A stretch of DNA of 64,000 nucleotides from Vibrio pelagius (GTDB lineage Bacteria > Pseudomonadota > Gammaproteobacteria > Enterobacterales > Vibrionaceae): the NCBI RefSeq assembly GCF_024347575.1, contig NZ_AP025503.1, forward strand, positions 3,123,010 through 3,187,009, read 5' to 3'. Made by a program: the position numbers and the translations under genes. Positions 13,535 through 23,545 of this stretch are shown here, piece by piece. The notes under the pieces were generated by a model. The model was not told the origin of the DNA, did no database searches, and saw only the letters and a list, made by a program, of their open reading frames with translations. Position 1 is the stretch's first letter. The number at the start of each line of letters is the position of its first letter.

Positions 13535-14482
13535 TTGAGTCAGTCTTTAAGAATTGTCTTCGCAGGTACTCCGGATTTCGCCGCCCGTCACTTGGCGGCG
13601 TTGTTGTCTTCGGAGCATGAAGTTATTGCGGTATACACGCAACCCGATCGCCCTGCAGGTCGCGGTAAAAAACTCACGGCGAGTCCAGTAAAGAACATTG
13701 CTGTTGAAAATGATATCCCTGTTTACCAGCCGGAAAACTTCAAGTCGGATGAAGCTAAACAAGAGTTAGCTGACCTCAATGCCGATATCATGGTAGTGGT
13801 CGCTTACGGTTTGTTACTACCTCAAGCAGTGCTTGATACCCCTCGCTTAGGTTGTATCAACGTCCATGGCTCTATCCTGCCACGCTGGCGTGGCGCAGCT
13901 CCAATTCAACGCTCTATATGGGCGGGTGATGCAGAGACAGGTGTGACCATCATGCAGATGGATATTGGTCTAGATACTGGCGATATGCTAAAAATTGCGA
14001 CTCTACCAATTGAAGCAACAGACACTAGCGCATCTATGTATGAGAAGCTAGCTGGCCTAGGTCCAGACGCGCTAGTTGACTGCTTAGCGGATATCGCAGC
14101 CGGCACAGCTGTCGCTGAAAAACAAAACGACGAGCTCGCTAACTACGCGAAGAAACTCAGCAAAGAAGAAGCGCGCATCAAATGGAGTGACGACGCGGCT
14201 CATATTGAGCGTTGTGTACGTGCCTTCAACCCATGGCCAATGAGCCACTTTGAAGCGGCAGAAAACAGCATCAAAGTATGGCAAAGCCGAGTGGCTGAAC
14301 AAACTTCAGACAAGCCAGCAGGTACGATTCTACAAGCTGACAAAACCGGTATCTACGTAGCGACAGGGCAAGGTGTTCTTGTGCTAGAACAGCTACAAGT
14401 ACCGGGTAAGAAAGCCATGTCAGTTCAAGATATATTGAACTCAAGAGCAAGCTGGTTTGAAGTGGGCACACAGCTCGTTTAA
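13535..14482 (+). CDS. fmt: methionyl-tRNA formyltransferase
   Basis: 315 residues, the family length. It formylates initiator Met-tRNA. The N-terminal formyltransferase fold has [16 protein letters not shown], the [15 protein letters not shown] loop, and the catalytic [20 protein letters not shown] signature (about 108-128). The C-terminal OB-like domain begins about residue 205. The start codon is TTG (TTGAGTCAGTCT) behind gaagga. Pairs with def upstream. Confidence 0.96.
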   Translation: MSQSLRIVFAGTPDFAARHLAALLSSEHEVIAVYTQPDRPAGRGKKLTASPVKNIAVENDIPVYQPENFKSDEAKQELADLNADIMVVVAYGLLLPQAVLDTPRLGCINVHGSILPRWRGAAPIQRSIWAGDAETGVTIMQMDIGLDTGDMLKIATLPIEATDTSASMYEKLAGLGPDALVDCLADIAAGTAVAEKQNDELANYAKKLSKEEARIKWSDDAAHIERCVRAFNPWPMSHFEAAENSIKVWQSRVAEQTSDKPAGTILQADKTGIYVATGQGVLVLEQLQVPGKKAMSVQDILNSRASWFEVGTQLV

Positions 14483-14570
14483 CCCTTGCACGACTGTAAG
14501 TAACACAGTCTACAACCTTTACGAGGGCAGAGATGCCCTCATGTACTCAATAAAATAGTCGGTATTCCCT

Positions 14571-15851
14571 ATGAATGTTCGCGCTGCTGCTGCCAATGTC
14601 CTATTCCAAGTTGTCGATAAAGGCCACTCTCTTTCACACGCTCTACCTGCGGCTCAGAAAACAATCCGCCCGCGAGACCATGCTCTACTGCAAGAGATAT
14701 GTTACGGCGCTCTACGCTACCTCCCACGCTTAGAATCTATCGCCAACCAATTGATGGATAATCCATTAAAGGGCAAGAAACGTGTTTTTCACCACCTAAT
14801 TCTGGTCGGTATTTACCAGCTGAGCTTCATGCGTATTCCTTCGCACGCGGCGGTCGGTGAAACAGTTGAAGCAACCAAAACACTGCGTGGACAAAACCTC
14901 AGCGGCCTGATCAATGCGGTATTGCGTAACTACTTACGCGACCAAGAAGCATTGGATGAGGCGGCGACGAGCCACAACGCTGGCAAATACGGACACCCAA
15001 GTTGGATCCTAAAAATGCTGCAAGAGAGCTACCCAGATCAGTGGGAGCAACTTGTAGAAGCGAACAACAGCAAGGCTCCAATGTGGCTACGTGTAAACCG
15101 TCAGCACCACACTCGTGATGAGTACGCCGAGCTACTTAAAAACGAAAACATTGAATACACCCTGCACTCACAAGCAGCAGATGCCATAAAATTATCTGCA
15201 CCTTGCGATGTCACTCTGCTACCAGGCTTTGATAAGGGTTGGGTATCGGTACAAGATGCCGCTGCGCAATTGTCGGTTGATTACCTGACACCCAAAGATG
15301 GTGAACTAATCCTAGACTGCTGCGCTGCACCAGGTGGTAAAACAGCACACATCCTTGAGCACACTAACGATACTGAAGTGGTTGCGATCGATGCTGATGC
15401 TAAACGCCTAGACCGCGTTTACGACAACCTAGAGCGCCTTCAACTACGTGCCGACGTAATCTGTGGTGATGCACGCTACCCACAAGAGTGGTGGAGTGGC
15501 GAACAGTTTGACCGTATCCTACTTGATGCACCATGTTCGGCAACGGGCGTTATTCGTCGTCACCCTGATATCAAGTGGCTGCGTCGAGCTTCTGATATTG
15601 AGGCTCTAGCAGAACTGCAAAGCGAAATTATGGATGCGATGTGGGGGCAACTGAAGCCTGGTGGTACCATGGTGTATGCGACTTGCTCAATCACACCACA
15701 AGAAAACGTGCTGCAAGTAAAAGCGTTCCTTGAGCGCACAAGTAACGCAACTCTTGTCGGCTCCGATATCGAACAACCAGGTCGTCAAATTTTACCTGGT
15801 GAAGAAGATATGGATGGTTTCTACTACGCAGTGTTAGTAAAACAAGCGTAA
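14571..15851 (+). CDS. rsmB: 16S rRNA (cytosine-967-C5)-methyltransferase
   Basis: 426 residues. An N-terminal NusB-like domain (about 1-140, [15 protein letters not shown]) is followed by a SAM-dependent methyltransferase with [15 protein letters not shown] (about 250-264), the LDAPCSATG motif IV cysteine, and [12 protein letters not shown] with the catalytic cysteine. It follows fmt after 88 nt and ends at its own terminator. Confidence 0.96.
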   Translation: MNVRAAAANVLFQVVDKGHSLSHALPAAQKTIRPRDHALLQEICYGALRYLPRLESIANQLMDNPLKGKKRVFHHLILVGIYQLSFMRIPSHAAVGETVEATKTLRGQNLSGLINAVLRNYLRDQEALDEAATSHNAGKYGHPSWILKMLQESYPDQWEQLVEANNSKAPMWLRVNRQHHTRDEYAELLKNENIEYTLHSQAADAIKLSAPCDVTLLPGFDKGWVSVQDAAAQLSVDYLTPKDGELILDCCAAPGGKTAHILEHTNDTEVVAIDADAKRLDRVYDNLERLQLRADVICGDARYPQEWWSGEQFDRILLDAPCSATGVIRRHPDIKWLRRASDIEALAELQSEIMDAMWGQLKPGGTMVYATCSITPQENVLQVKAFLERTSNATLVGSDIEQPGRQILPGEEDMDGFYYAVLVKQA

Positions 15852-15856
15852 TTATG

Positions 15857-15893
15857 CAGCGGCTAAGAAGAGGTTCTTAGCCGCTGTTTCGTT
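15857..15893 (+). terminator. terminator after rsmB
   Basis: A perfect 13-bp stem CAGCGGCTAAGAA/TTCTTAGCCGCTG with a 4-nt loop, followed by TTTCGTT. It separates rsmB from trkA. Confidence 0.85.
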
Positions 15894-15943
15894 ATGATGT
15901 ATCACCATCAAGACGTTAGATAACAAATAATAAGAGAAAGGCT

Positions 15944-17320
15944 ATGAAGATCATTATCCTAGGTGCAGGACAAGTAGGCGGCACCCTTGCTGAGAACTTA
16001 GTAGGTGAAAACAATGACATCACGATTGTCGACCGCGATGGTGACCGACTGCGTGAACTTCAAGACAAATATGACCTTAGGGTAGTCAATGGCTACGCTA
16101 GCCACCCTAATACCCTGCGTGAAGCGGGAGCTCAAGATGCAGACATGTTGGTTGCAGTAACCAATATGGATGAAACCAACATGGCCGCGTGTCAGGTCGC
16201 CTTTTCTCTATTTAATACACCTAACCGAATTGCACGTATCCGCTCCCCTGAATATCTAGAAGAAAAAGAAGCCCTATTTAAATCTGGTGCGATTCCGGTT
16301 GATCACCTGATCGCGCCAGAAGAGCTAGTGACTAGCTACATTGAACGCCTGATCCAGTATCCAGGTGCACTTCAAGTAGTCAGCTTTGCCGAGCAAAAGG
16401 TAAGCCTAGTGGCAGTAAAAGCCTACTACGGTGGTCCTCTTGTCGGTAATGCGCTATCGGCTCTACGTGAACACATGCCGCACATCGATACTCGTGTAGC
16501 CGCTATTTTCCGTCAAGGGCGTCCAATTCGACCTCAAGGCACCACCATCATTGAAGCCGATGATGAAGTATTCTTCGTCGCGGCAAGTAACCACATCCGC
16601 TCGGTGATGAGTGAGCTGCAGCGCCTTGAAAAGCCTTACCGCCGTGTGATGATTGTTGGTGGTGGTAACATCGGTGCCAGCTTAGCTAAACGCCTTGAAC
16701 AGAGCTACAGCATCAAACTGATTGAGCGCAGCTACACCCGTGCCGAGAAACTCTCTGAAGAGCTCGAGAACACCATCGTATTCTGTGGTGATGCGGCAGA
16801 CCAAGAGCTGCTGACCGAAGAGAACATCGACCAAGTAGACGTGTTCATCGCGCTGACCAATGAAGATGAAACCAACATCATGTCAGCGATGCTGGCGAAG
16901 CGCATGGGCGCTAAAAAGGTAATGGTACTGATTCAGCGTGGTGCCTATGTCGACCTCGTACAAGGCGGTGTGATTGATATTGCGATATCTCCACAGCAAG
17001 CAACTATCTCTGCGCTACTGACTCACGTGCGCCGTGCCGATATCGTCAACGTATCGTCTCTACGACGCGGTGCTGCAGAAGCGATTGAAGCAATCGCCCA
17101 CGGTGATGAAACCACCTCTAAGGTTGTGGGCCGAGCAATTGGTGATATTAAACTGCCACCGGGCACCACCATTGGTGCGATTGTTCGTGGTGAAGAAGTA
17201 CTGATTGCCCACGATAGAACTGTGATTGAGCAGGATGATCACGTGGTGATGTTCTTGGTTGATAAAAAATACGTTCCAGACGTCGAATCGCTATTCCAAC
17301 CGAGTCCGTTCTTCCTGTAA
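15944..17320 (+). CDS. trkA: Trk potassium uptake regulatory subunit TrkA
   Basis: 458 residues, the full double-length form. It has two Rossmann nucleotide-binding RCK domains starting [16 protein letters not shown] (1) and [14 protein letters not shown] (about 233), each followed by a C-terminal RCK_C region. It gates the TrkH channel in response to NAD(H)/ATP as a cytoplasmic ring. A good SD (agagaaagg) precedes the start. trkH lies 20 nt downstream. Confidence 0.96.
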   Translation: MKIIILGAGQVGGTLAENLVGENNDITIVDRDGDRLRELQDKYDLRVVNGYASHPNTLREAGAQDADMLVAVTNMDETNMAACQVAFSLFNTPNRIARIRSPEYLEEKEALFKSGAIPVDHLIAPEELVTSYIERLIQYPGALQVVSFAEQKVSLVAVKAYYGGPLVGNALSALREHMPHIDTRVAAIFRQGRPIRPQGTTIIEADDEVFFVAASNHIRSVMSELQRLEKPYRRVMIVGGGNIGASLAKRLEQSYSIKLIERSYTRAEKLSEELENTIVFCGDAADQELLTEENIDQVDVFIALTNEDETNIMSAMLAKRMGAKKVMVLIQRGAYVDLVQGGVIDIAISPQQATISALLTHVRRADIVNVSSLRRGAAEAIEAIAHGDETTSKVVGRAIGDIKLPPGTTIGAIVRGEEVLIAHDRTVIEQDDHVVMFLVDKKYVPDVESLFQPSPFFL

Positions 17321-17340
17321 GCGCGCACCTGTAAAACATC

Positions 17341-18786
17341 ATGGTTAATTTACGCCCCATTCTGTTAGTTATAGGGTTAGTGCTATCAAAGCTTGCCCTG
17401 TTTATGTATGTGCCGACTCTGGTTGCTTTTTTTACAGGGACAGGTGGCTTTCTAGAGTTTGGTCAATCGGTAGTGATCACTCATGTGATCGCCTTTATCT
17501 GCCTGAGCCTTGGTCGCACTGCTCAATTCAGACTTGGCGTGCGGGACATGTTCCTCATAACCTCATTGGTATGGACTATCGCCAGTGCATTTGCCGCGCT
17601 GCCGTTTGTGTTCATTAACCATATTAGCTTTACCGATGCCTACTTTGAGACCATGTCGGGGATTACCACTACAGGCTCAACGGTACTCAGTGGGCTGGAT
17701 AACATGGCACCAAGCATCTTGCTGTGGCGATCTATATTGCAATGGCTGGGTGGAGTAGGCTTTATCGTCATGGCAGTAGCCGTACTACCAATGCTCAACG
17801 TTGGTGGTATGCGCCTGTTCCAGACTGAATCTTCAGATTGGTCAGATAAGAGCAGCCCACGTGCAAAAACCGTGGCCAAGAACATTGTCGCTGTCTATCT
17901 GGTTCTTACAGGACTGTGCTTTATCAGCTACCTCTTCGCTGGCATGGGCATGTTTGATGCCATTAATCACGCCTTTACCACGCTCTCGACAGGTGGTTAC
18001 TCGACCTCTGACGGCTCGATGAACCACTTCTCAAACAGTGCGCACTGGGTTGGTACCCTATTCATGTTCCTAGGTGGCTTGCCTTTCCTGCTGTTTGTCA
18101 GTGCTCTGCGTGGACGCAAACTGGACCCACTTTACAAAGATGCTCAGGTTCGAGGCTTTACTTACCTGTTTCTGGCTTCAAGTGTTGTAATTTCAATGTG
18201 GCTAGTTATTCGTGATGGATACACCATGATGGATGCGCTACGCGTCTCAATGTTCAATATCGTCTCAGTGGTCACAACTACCGGTTTTGGGTTGGAAGAC
18301 TTTACCGCTTGGGGCGCTCTACCAACAACTCTGTTTGCCTTCTTAATGATGGCTGGGGCTTGTTCCGGTTCAACTTCAGGCGGCATCAAAATTTTCCGCT
18401 TCCAGATCGCGATGACACTACTACACAAACAGATGATGAAGCTGATCCACCCTTCAGGTGTGTTTGTTCAACGTTACAACCAACGCCCAGTTAACGACGA
18501 TATCGTACGTTCTCTCGTCGCTTTTGGTTTGATGTTCTTTATTACTATTATCTTAATTGCCGGCGGATTAAGTGCGATGGGGCTCGATCCCATCACCAGC
18601 ATTTCTGGCGCGATCACTGCGGTTGCCAACGTTGGTCCAGGCATGGGTAGCGTGATTGGTCCAACTGGAAACTTTGCGCCTCTGCCAGATGCCGCTAAGT
18701 GGCTGCTAAGCTTTGGCATGCTGATGGGAAGATTGGAAATTCTGACCCTGTTGGTACTCTTCTTCCCAGCTTTCTGGCGTCGTTAA
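17341..18786 (+). CDS. trkH: Trk potassium uptake channel subunit TrkH
   Basis: 481 residues. A polytopic inner-membrane potassium channel-like subunit with four M1-P-M2 repeats. Selectivity-filter-like segments are visible: TTTGSTV (about 108), TLSTGGYST (about 219), TTTGFGLED (about 315) and VANVGPGMG (about 428). It works with TrkA upstream. The DUF3157 gene follows after 24 nt. Confidence 0.95.
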   Translation: MVNLRPILLVIGLVLSKLALFMYVPTLVAFFTGTGGFLEFGQSVVITHVIAFICLSLGRTAQFRLGVRDMFLITSLVWTIASAFAALPFVFINHISFTDAYFETMSGITTTGSTVLSGLDNMAPSILLWRSILQWLGGVGFIVMAVAVLPMLNVGGMRLFQTESSDWSDKSSPRAKTVAKNIVAVYLVLTGLCFISYLFAGMGMFDAINHAFTTLSTGGYSTSDGSMNHFSNSAHWVGTLFMFLGGLPFLLFVSALRGRKLDPLYKDAQVRGFTYLFLASSVVISMWLVIRDGYTMMDALRVSMFNIVSVVTTTGFGLEDFTAWGALPTTLFAFLMMAGACSGSTSGGIKIFRFQIAMTLLHKQMMKLIHPSGVFVQRYNQRPVNDDIVRSLVAFGLMFFITIILIAGGLSAMGLDPITSISGAITAVANVGPGMGSVIGPTGNFAPLPDAAKWLLSFGMLMGRLEILTLLVLFFPAFWRR

Positions 18787-18810
18787 TTAAGCATTAAAAA
18801 GGAAAACACT

Positions 18811-19374
18811 ATGCGATCTTACCTATTGATGGCTAGCGCACTACTCAGCGGCACTGCATTCGCCGATCAACTGTTCACCCTACCCGATGGTAAACAAGTG
18901 AATCTTAAAGATGACTTTACATGGGAGTATGTGACGACCAAAGTTGAATCGGAAGTCACGACTTCGGGCGTACCTGCGAAGCCAAGCATCGCGGCGATTC
19001 CTGTTGCGACCACCGTTACTAGTACCACGATTAAGCTCAACGATACTAAACCAAGCCTGCAACTATCTAAGTCTGGGGTCGATATCCTATTGGGCACAGC
19101 AAGCTATCAGGATGGTAAACTCGTCATTCCAACGGCGATCACTAACCAAGGCACCCAGCCAATCATCTTGGTTTCACTGAAGGTTAAAGTGCTCTCGACA
19201 GCAGGAGAGCTGTTAGCAGAGCAACAAATAGATACTTGGAAATCGATTAAGCGTATGGCCGAAACTTACCTTCGTCCACAAAGCAGTGCCGAAGGCAAAT
19301 CGATTAAGCTAGCAGTAGATAAACAGGACCAATACCAACTTCAAGCAGAAGTAATTGAGGTTCTGGCTCGCTAA
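18811..19374 (+). CDS. exported DUF3157-type protein
   Basis: 187 residues. A signal peptide (about 1-18, ...SGTAFADQ) is followed by [21 protein letters not shown], which resembles the Vibrio DUF3157 family. A beta-rich C-terminal part looks like an extracytoplasmic immunoglobulin-like fold ([19 protein letters not shown]). It sits 24 nt after trkH and may be co-transcribed. It is convergent with the HlyIII-like gene, with the stop codons overlapping in CTAA. Family assignment is from memory; function unknown. Confidence 0.75.
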   Translation: MRSYLLMASALLSGTAFADQLFTLPDGKQVNLKDDFTWEYVTTKVESEVTTSGVPAKPSIAAIPVATTVTSTTIKLNDTKPSLQLSKSGVDILLGTASYQDGKLVIPTAITNQGTQPIILVSLKVKVLSTAGELLAEQQIDTWKSIKRMAETYLRPQSSAEGKSIKLAVDKQDQYQLQAEVIEVLAR

Positions 19375-20024
19375 ACTGGCGTAACGTATAGATAGATCGC
19401 AAAGAAATGACAGGCGCATCCCGCCAGTACGAAGAGATGCCAAATGGCATGGTTGTATGGGATGCGTTTAGCGACATAGAAAATCACCCCTAAGGAGTAG
19501 ATGATTCCGCCAACAGCCAACAGGATCAAACCTCCCAACTCCACACTCTTTGCTAGTTGATAAATCACTATCAGCGACAACCATCCCATTGCAAGGTACG
19601 TGACTAACGACAAGCGCTTAAAGCGATACACAAAGGCAATTTTCATCACGATACCGACTAAGGCTATCGCCCATATTACGCCCATTAAGCCAAAGGCCAA
19701 CGGAGTTCTTAAACTGACCAGTAAGAAGGGAGTATAACTGCCTGCTATCAGCAAATAGATCGCGCAGTGATCGAGGGTTTTCAGCAAGCGCTTAGTTTTC
19801 GCGGTGGTGATTGAATGATATAAGGTTGAGGCCAGAAACAGTAAGATAATACTACTGCCGTAGGCTGCCATGCTCGCTACGGTTAGTGAGTCAGCATCAA
19901 ATTGATTGGCTTTGATGAGCAATAAGATTAAGCCAACAATCCCTAACACCACACCCAGGCCGTGTGTGATCGCGTTGGCTCTCTCTTCTATTTCACTGTA
20001 TTCACTGACTTTGGCTTCAGACAT
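19371..20024 (-). CDS. hemolysin III / YqfA-like integral membrane protein
   Basis: 217 residues from [23 protein letters not shown] seven-transmembrane protein of the HlyIII/PAQR-related family. The conserved N-terminal ITHG, the LYHS motif in TM2/3 and the C-terminal [11 protein letters not shown]...CHFF (a histidine triad, possible zinc site) are all visible. The open frame allows 9 more residues (from 20051). The shorter start was chosen on family resemblance. The historical hemolysin name is not evidence of toxicity. Confidence 0.88.
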   Translation of the reverse strand: MSEAKVSEYSEIEERANAITHGLGVVLGIVGLILLLIKANQFDADSLTVASMAAYGSSIILLFLASTLYHSITTAKTKRLLKTLDHCAIYLLIAGSYTPFLLVSLRTPLAFGLMGVIWAIALVGIVMKIAFVYRFKRLSLVTYLAMGWLSLIVIYQLAKSVELGGLILLAVGGIIYSLGVIFYVAKRIPYNHAIWHLFVLAGCACHFFAIYLYVTPV

Positions 20025-20069
20025 GGGAACCCTACTAGAGTAATCGAACATTTACTCTAGTATTGCACA

Positions 20070-20093
20070 TTAAGCTTACACGTGTAAGCTTAA
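20070..20093. repeat. perfect 24-bp palindrome
   Basis: The arm TTAAGCTTACAC is followed immediately by its exact reverse complement, with no loop. It lies 46 bp upstream of the HlyIII-like start and 36 bp beyond the spo0M stop. No T-run follows on the minus strand, so it fits an operator at least as well as a terminator. Confidence 0.7.
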
Positions 20094-20128
20094 ATTTTTA
20101 TCGACCGTATTATCGCCGGATTGAGAGA

Positions 20129-20920
20129 CTAAGAGACGCTCTCCAAATACTCAATCAGCATCTGACCCGCCTGTTGTGGCGAGGTATCAAGAGGGATGCT
20201 TAGCTGACGTTTGAGCTTACCGACACCAAGCAAGCTCGCTAACATGCCTTTAGCACCATCGCGATTGCGGTCGATCTCAAACCACATTTTCAGCTCTTGC
20301 TCATCGCGATGGGCCACGACTTCCAGCTCACGCCAACGGCCATGGTAAGGCCCTGTCGTTGGCACAAACTCGAACTCTTGAACAAACGGCAACTCAAAGC
20401 CATCCACCGCCTCACACTCGACTTGTCGAATGCGTAACCCCTGTGCCTCAAGCTCATTAAAAATGCCATCAAGCAACTCGTCAGGGCGTACTGTGAGTAC
20501 ATCTTTATCAGATGGGTCGATAGCCATCGCGATGTCTAACCCGGTTTCCAGCCACACTTTCGCATCACCAATAGTCACCGGCGTATTGAGCGGTACATCA
20601 AACTCACACTCAAAGTCGCGAGTTTCACCCGGCTCAATAGTGAAGGCATAAGGCAGGCTCCACTTCGCCAATGAATACGTTTGATGGACGCGACGCGTCT
20701 GACCTCGATCTTGTTTATCGGGGTTAATTGGAACTTCCTTGATGTAACGGCAGCACAAGTTGAGGTCGATGTTATCGATCTCTTGAGGTTGGGAGCCACC
20801 GTAAACGTGCACAATAATGTTGGCTTTACGGCCAGGGTAAAGCACTTCTTGTTGGAGTACCGAATCTACCTTCGCCGATCCAATACCAAAACTTGCTAGC
20901 GTTTTCTTTAAGAACGACAT
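20129..20920 (-). CDS. Spo0M family protein
   Basis: 263 residues from MSFLKKTLASFGIGSAKVD. It resembles the Spo0M (sporulation-control) family, an arrestin-like beta-sandwich with the typical N-terminus and ...VLQQEVLYPGRKANIIVHVYGG. A GTG two codons upstream is possible, but the AGGAGG box sits 5 nt from the ATG at 20920. In Bacillus the family affects sporulation; in this non-sporulating organism the role is unknown. Confidence 0.85.
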   Translation of the reverse strand: MSFLKKTLASFGIGSAKVDSVLQQEVLYPGRKANIIVHVYGGSQPQEIDNIDLNLCCRYIKEVPINPDKQDRGQTRRVHQTYSLAKWSLPYAFTIEPGETRDFECEFDVPLNTPVTIGDAKVWLETGLDIAMAIDPSDKDVLTVRPDELLDGIFNELEAQGLRIRQVECEAVDGFELPFVQEFEFVPTTGPYHGRWRELEVVAHRDEQELKMWFEIDRNRDGAKGMLASLLGVGKLKRQLSIPLDTSPQQAGQMLIEYLESVS

Positions 20921-21202
20921 ATGCACCTCCTTTAAAGCACCATCTTAAGCCTGAAAGAGGTTCAAACTCAAATATACTGCTCACACAATTTTAGCCGTTA
21001 TTGGCGGCAATTTTTCCAACAAGCATCGATCGTTCAACCAGATGATGATAATCTGTTATTGATATGCACGCATATCATTATCCTGATTCATGATTGGATT
21101 GGCGAAAGCCAGACGAGTCCAACTTTAAGCAATTAAAGCGCAGCTCATTTTGGATCAGGCCATTAAATTGGCAATGGATATGCCTGACCGTTAGGTAACT
21201 CA
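20921..21202. other. intergenic region with nested inverted repeats
   Basis: No convincing gene. It contains a perfect inverted repeat TGATATG-CACG-CATATCA (21060-21077), flanked outward by gataat (21047-21052) and attatc (21077-21082). These AT-rich arms recall a Fur-like or LysR-like operator, but spacing does not match the 19-bp Fur box exactly. It could control spo0M leftward or the small ORF rightward. Confidence 0.5.
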
Positions 21203-21370
21203 ATGCGACCAACAGCTGTCAGGTTTTCGCACACCAACCGTAGTGCGATGCGTCGTCGTAGTGGCTTTGTAGCTGCTCCAACGGCTAAGAACGTGGCTCC
21301 AACAATGACTCTTGTCGAAAAGACTGCTCTGCTTACGTCTAGCTCTTCAAAAGTCATTAAAGCTGCATAA
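21203..21370 (+). CDS. unrecognised small basic ORF (55 codons)
   Basis: A 55-residue frame beginning MRPTAVRFSHTNRSAMRRR and ending in a Ser-rich, Lys-containing tail (TSSSSKVIKAA). It is highly basic in the N-terminal half. The RBS is weak (tagg 6 nt upstream). A strong terminator starts 2 nt after the stop, which supports a real transcript ending here. I do not recognise a family. It could instead be the 3' part of a small non-coding RNA. Confidence 0.45.
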   Translation: MRPTAVRFSHTNRSAMRRRSGFVAAPTAKNVAPTMTLVEKTALLTSSSSKVIKAA

Positions 21371-21371
21371 C

Positions 21372-21401
21372 AAAAAGCGCAGTTTTTACTGCGCTTTTTT
21401 C
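21372..21401 (+). terminator. terminator after the small ORF
   Basis: AAAAAGCGCAG - tttt - CTGCGCTTTTTT type hairpin with a T-run, immediately downstream of the 55-codon frame. Confidence 0.88.
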
Positions 21402-21479
21402 TTGCCTGTTGGATTGGTATTCCGTATTCGATTTGATACCTTTACTGCAAATCATTATAAAATTTGTGGAGAATAGAAA

Positions 21480-21743
21480 ATGAAATGCCATCGCATTGAA
21501 GAGCTGATCGAGCTAATGGAGCCTGAGTGGCAGAAAGACCAAGAGTTAAATCTACTTGAATTCATCATCAAGCTATCTAAAGAAGCGGGCTACCAAGGTA
21601 AACTGGAAGATCTCACCGATGATGTGCTTATCTACCACCTCAAGATGCGTAACAGCCAAAAAGACGAGATGATCCCAGGTCTAAAAAAAGACCAAGAAGA
21701 CGACTTCAAGACCGCAATTCTAAAAGCCCGCGGCATCATCTAA
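21480..21743 (+). CDS. yihD: YihD family protein (DUF1040)
   Basis: 87 residues, matching YihD in length and in signature segments ([13 protein letters not shown] near 42-54, [20 protein letters not shown] at the C-terminus). A small soluble acidic protein of unknown function. In E. coli yihD precedes srkA and dsbA. Here the same trio is split by ccoG. Start supported by tggaga 9 nt upstream. Confidence 0.92.
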   Translation: MKCHRIEELIELMEPEWQKDQELNLLEFIIKLSKEAGYQGKLEDLTDDVLIYHLKMRNSQKDEMIPGLKKDQEDDFKTAILKARGII

Positions 21744-21772
21744 TTCAACTCAGTTTCAGCTCAACCAATTTA

Positions 21773-21797
21773 AAGGCGGCCATGCGGTCGCTTTTTT
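21773..21797 (+). terminator. terminator after yihD
   Basis: A GGCGGCC/GGTCGCT-type stem (one G-T pair) with ATGC loop, followed by TTTTTTG. Confidence 0.75.
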
Positions 21798-21850
21798 GTT
21801 TCTGTTCGCTATTTTTTCGTCACAACTGTTATGAGTTTTGTTGCTAAAGG

Positions 21851-21864
21851 TTGATAGCGTTAAA
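21851..21864 (+). promoter_or_regulatory. FNR-like site at the ccoG promoter
   Basis: TTGATAGCGTTAAA keeps a perfect TTGAT half-site and 3 of 5 positions of the second half of TTGATnnnnATCAA. Its centre is 41.5 bp upstream of the start point predicted from the -10 TATAAT at 21887-21892, the class II activator position. No good -35 is present, as expected for an activator-dependent promoter. Inference only. Confidence 0.4.
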
Positions 21865-22052
21865 GAAATGAGAACAGTATTGTCGCTATAATCGCCTCCC
21901 ATAAGAATCTTCTAAAATAAGAGTAGCGTGTATAGGGTCCGGTGATATACCAAAGCTACGGTATGCAAGATTCTCCCGCAGAGTTTAATAAAAGCAATGT
22001 CATAAAGTGCCCACACTAAGAAAGGGTACCTATACCATCAAAAGGATAGTCC

Positions 22053-23471
22053 ATGAGTCAGGATAAAATCGATATCAAAGATGTGACTCCTAAAACCTTT
22101 AATCCCAAAACACATAAAGGTAATGGAGATCGATTTAACCCCAATAACCGCATCTACGTGCGTGAAAGCAAAGGTAAATTCCAGCAGCTGCGCCGCTATG
22201 GTGGCTGGTTCCTACTGCTTCTGTTCGCACTAATCCCGTGGATACCGTTTGGAGAGCGACAAGCAATACTGCTCGATATTGGTAATCAGCAGTTTAATTT
22301 CTTCGGAACCACGCTCTACCCTCAGGACCTAACCCTGTTGGCGATTTTGTTCATGATCGCTGCTTTTGGTCTGTTCTTTATTACCACCTTTTTAGGCCGT
22401 GTTTGGTGTGGTTACCTATGTCCACAAACCGTTTGGACCTTTATGTACATCTGGTTTGAAGAGAAATTAGAAGGTTCAGCCAATAAGCGTAGAAAGCAAG
22501 ATTCAGGTAAGCTGACACCGAACCTGATACTACGCAAAACGATTAAGCACATTGCTTGGTGGGCAATCGCCTTGGCAACCGGCCTCACCTTTGTTGGCTA
22601 CTTTATTCCTGTCAAAGAGCTGGTGGTTGGTTTCTTTACCTTCGATGCGTCATTCTGGCCGGTGTTTTGGGTTCTGTTCTTCGCTGGCTGCACCTACGCC
22701 AATGCAGGTTGGATGCGTTCGATCGTTTGTGTGCACATGTGTCCGTACGCACGTTTCCAATCTGCGATGTTTGACAAGGATACCTTCATTGTTGGCTACG
22801 ATACTGAGCGTGGTGAAAACCGTGGTCCTCGTTCACGCAAAGCCGATCCTAAAGCGCTGGGCTTAGGTGACTGTATCGACTGTAATTTATGTGTGCAGGT
22901 CTGTCCGACCGGTATCGATATCCGGGATGGCCTGCAATATGAATGTATTAACTGTGGCGCTTGTATCGATGCTTGTGACCAAACGATGGATCGCATGGGC
23001 TACGAGAAAGGCCTGATCAACTACACCACAGAACATCGTCTAGAAGGCCACAATACTAAGGTGATGCGACCTAAGCTGTTGGGTTACGGCGGCGTGTTGC
23101 TACTGATGATTGGCTTGTTCTTTGTTCAGGTCGCAAGTGTTGACCCTGCGGGTTTAACCGTGCTTCGTGACCGAAACCAACTGTTCAGAATCAACACTCA
23201 GGGCTTTGTTGAAAACACTTACACCCTCAAAATCATCAACAAAACTCAGCAAGTTCAAGAGTATGATTTAAGTGTAAGTGGGCTACCAGAGGCGATCTGG
23301 TACGGTAAGCAGACCGTTGCTGTAGATCCAGGTGAAGTGCTTAATCTGCCGATCAGCTTGGGAGCCGATCCAGAAAAACTCAGCTCACCAGTTTCGACAA
23401 TTCAGTTTATACTCTCGAACAATGAAGAGTTTACGATAGAAGTTGAAAGCCGCTTTATCAAGAAGCTCTAA
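22053..23471 (+). CDS. ccoG: cytochrome c oxidase accessory protein CcoG (RdxA/FixG)
   Basis: 472 residues. A membrane iron-sulfur protein needed for copper delivery to cbb3-type oxidase. Several transmembrane segments (about 47-64, 90-112, 165-185, 198-218) are followed by two 4Fe-4S ferredoxin motifs, CIDCNLCVQVCP (about 272-283) and CINCGACIDACD (about 295-306). Another helix (about 342-360) and an Ig-like C-terminal domain follow. Additional cysteines CGYLCP and CPYARF occur in the membrane part. The ccoNOQP genes are not in the window. Confidence 0.94.
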   Translation: MSQDKIDIKDVTPKTFNPKTHKGNGDRFNPNNRIYVRESKGKFQQLRRYGGWFLLLLFALIPWIPFGERQAILLDIGNQQFNFFGTTLYPQDLTLLAILFMIAAFGLFFITTFLGRVWCGYLCPQTVWTFMYIWFEEKLEGSANKRRKQDSGKLTPNLILRKTIKHIAWWAIALATGLTFVGYFIPVKELVVGFFTFDASFWPVFWVLFFAGCTYANAGWMRSIVCVHMCPYARFQSAMFDKDTFIVGYDTERGENRGPRSRKADPKALGLGDCIDCNLCVQVCPTGIDIRDGLQYECINCGACIDACDQTMDRMGYEKGLINYTTEHRLEGHNTKVMRPKLLGYGGVLLLMIGLFFVQVASVDPAGLTVLRDRNQLFRINTQGFVENTYTLKIINKTQQVQEYDLSVSGLPEAIWYGKQTVAVDPGEVLNLPISLGADPEKLSSPVSTIQFILSNNEEFTIEVESRFIKKL

Positions 23472-23511
23472 TATCTAGCGGTTCACCGCTCGGTATTTCA
23501 ACCAATCAATG

Positions 23512-23540
23512 GAAAAAGGCTCAGTAATGAGCCTTTTTTA
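23512..23540 (+). terminator. terminator after ccoG
   Basis: AAAAAGGCTCA/TGAGCCTTTTT stem with loop gtaa and a T-run, ending just before srkA starts at 23546. Confidence 0.88.
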
Positions 23541-23545
23541 TTCTT

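Noticed and set aside
14523..14541. Hairpin gagggc/gccctc between fmt and rsmB
   Set aside because: No T-run follows, and fmt-rsmB are likely co-transcribed, so it was not called as a terminator.
21042..21082. Fur box at the nested palindrome
   Set aside because: The 19-bp Fur spacing does not fit; only one arm resembles GATAATGATA.
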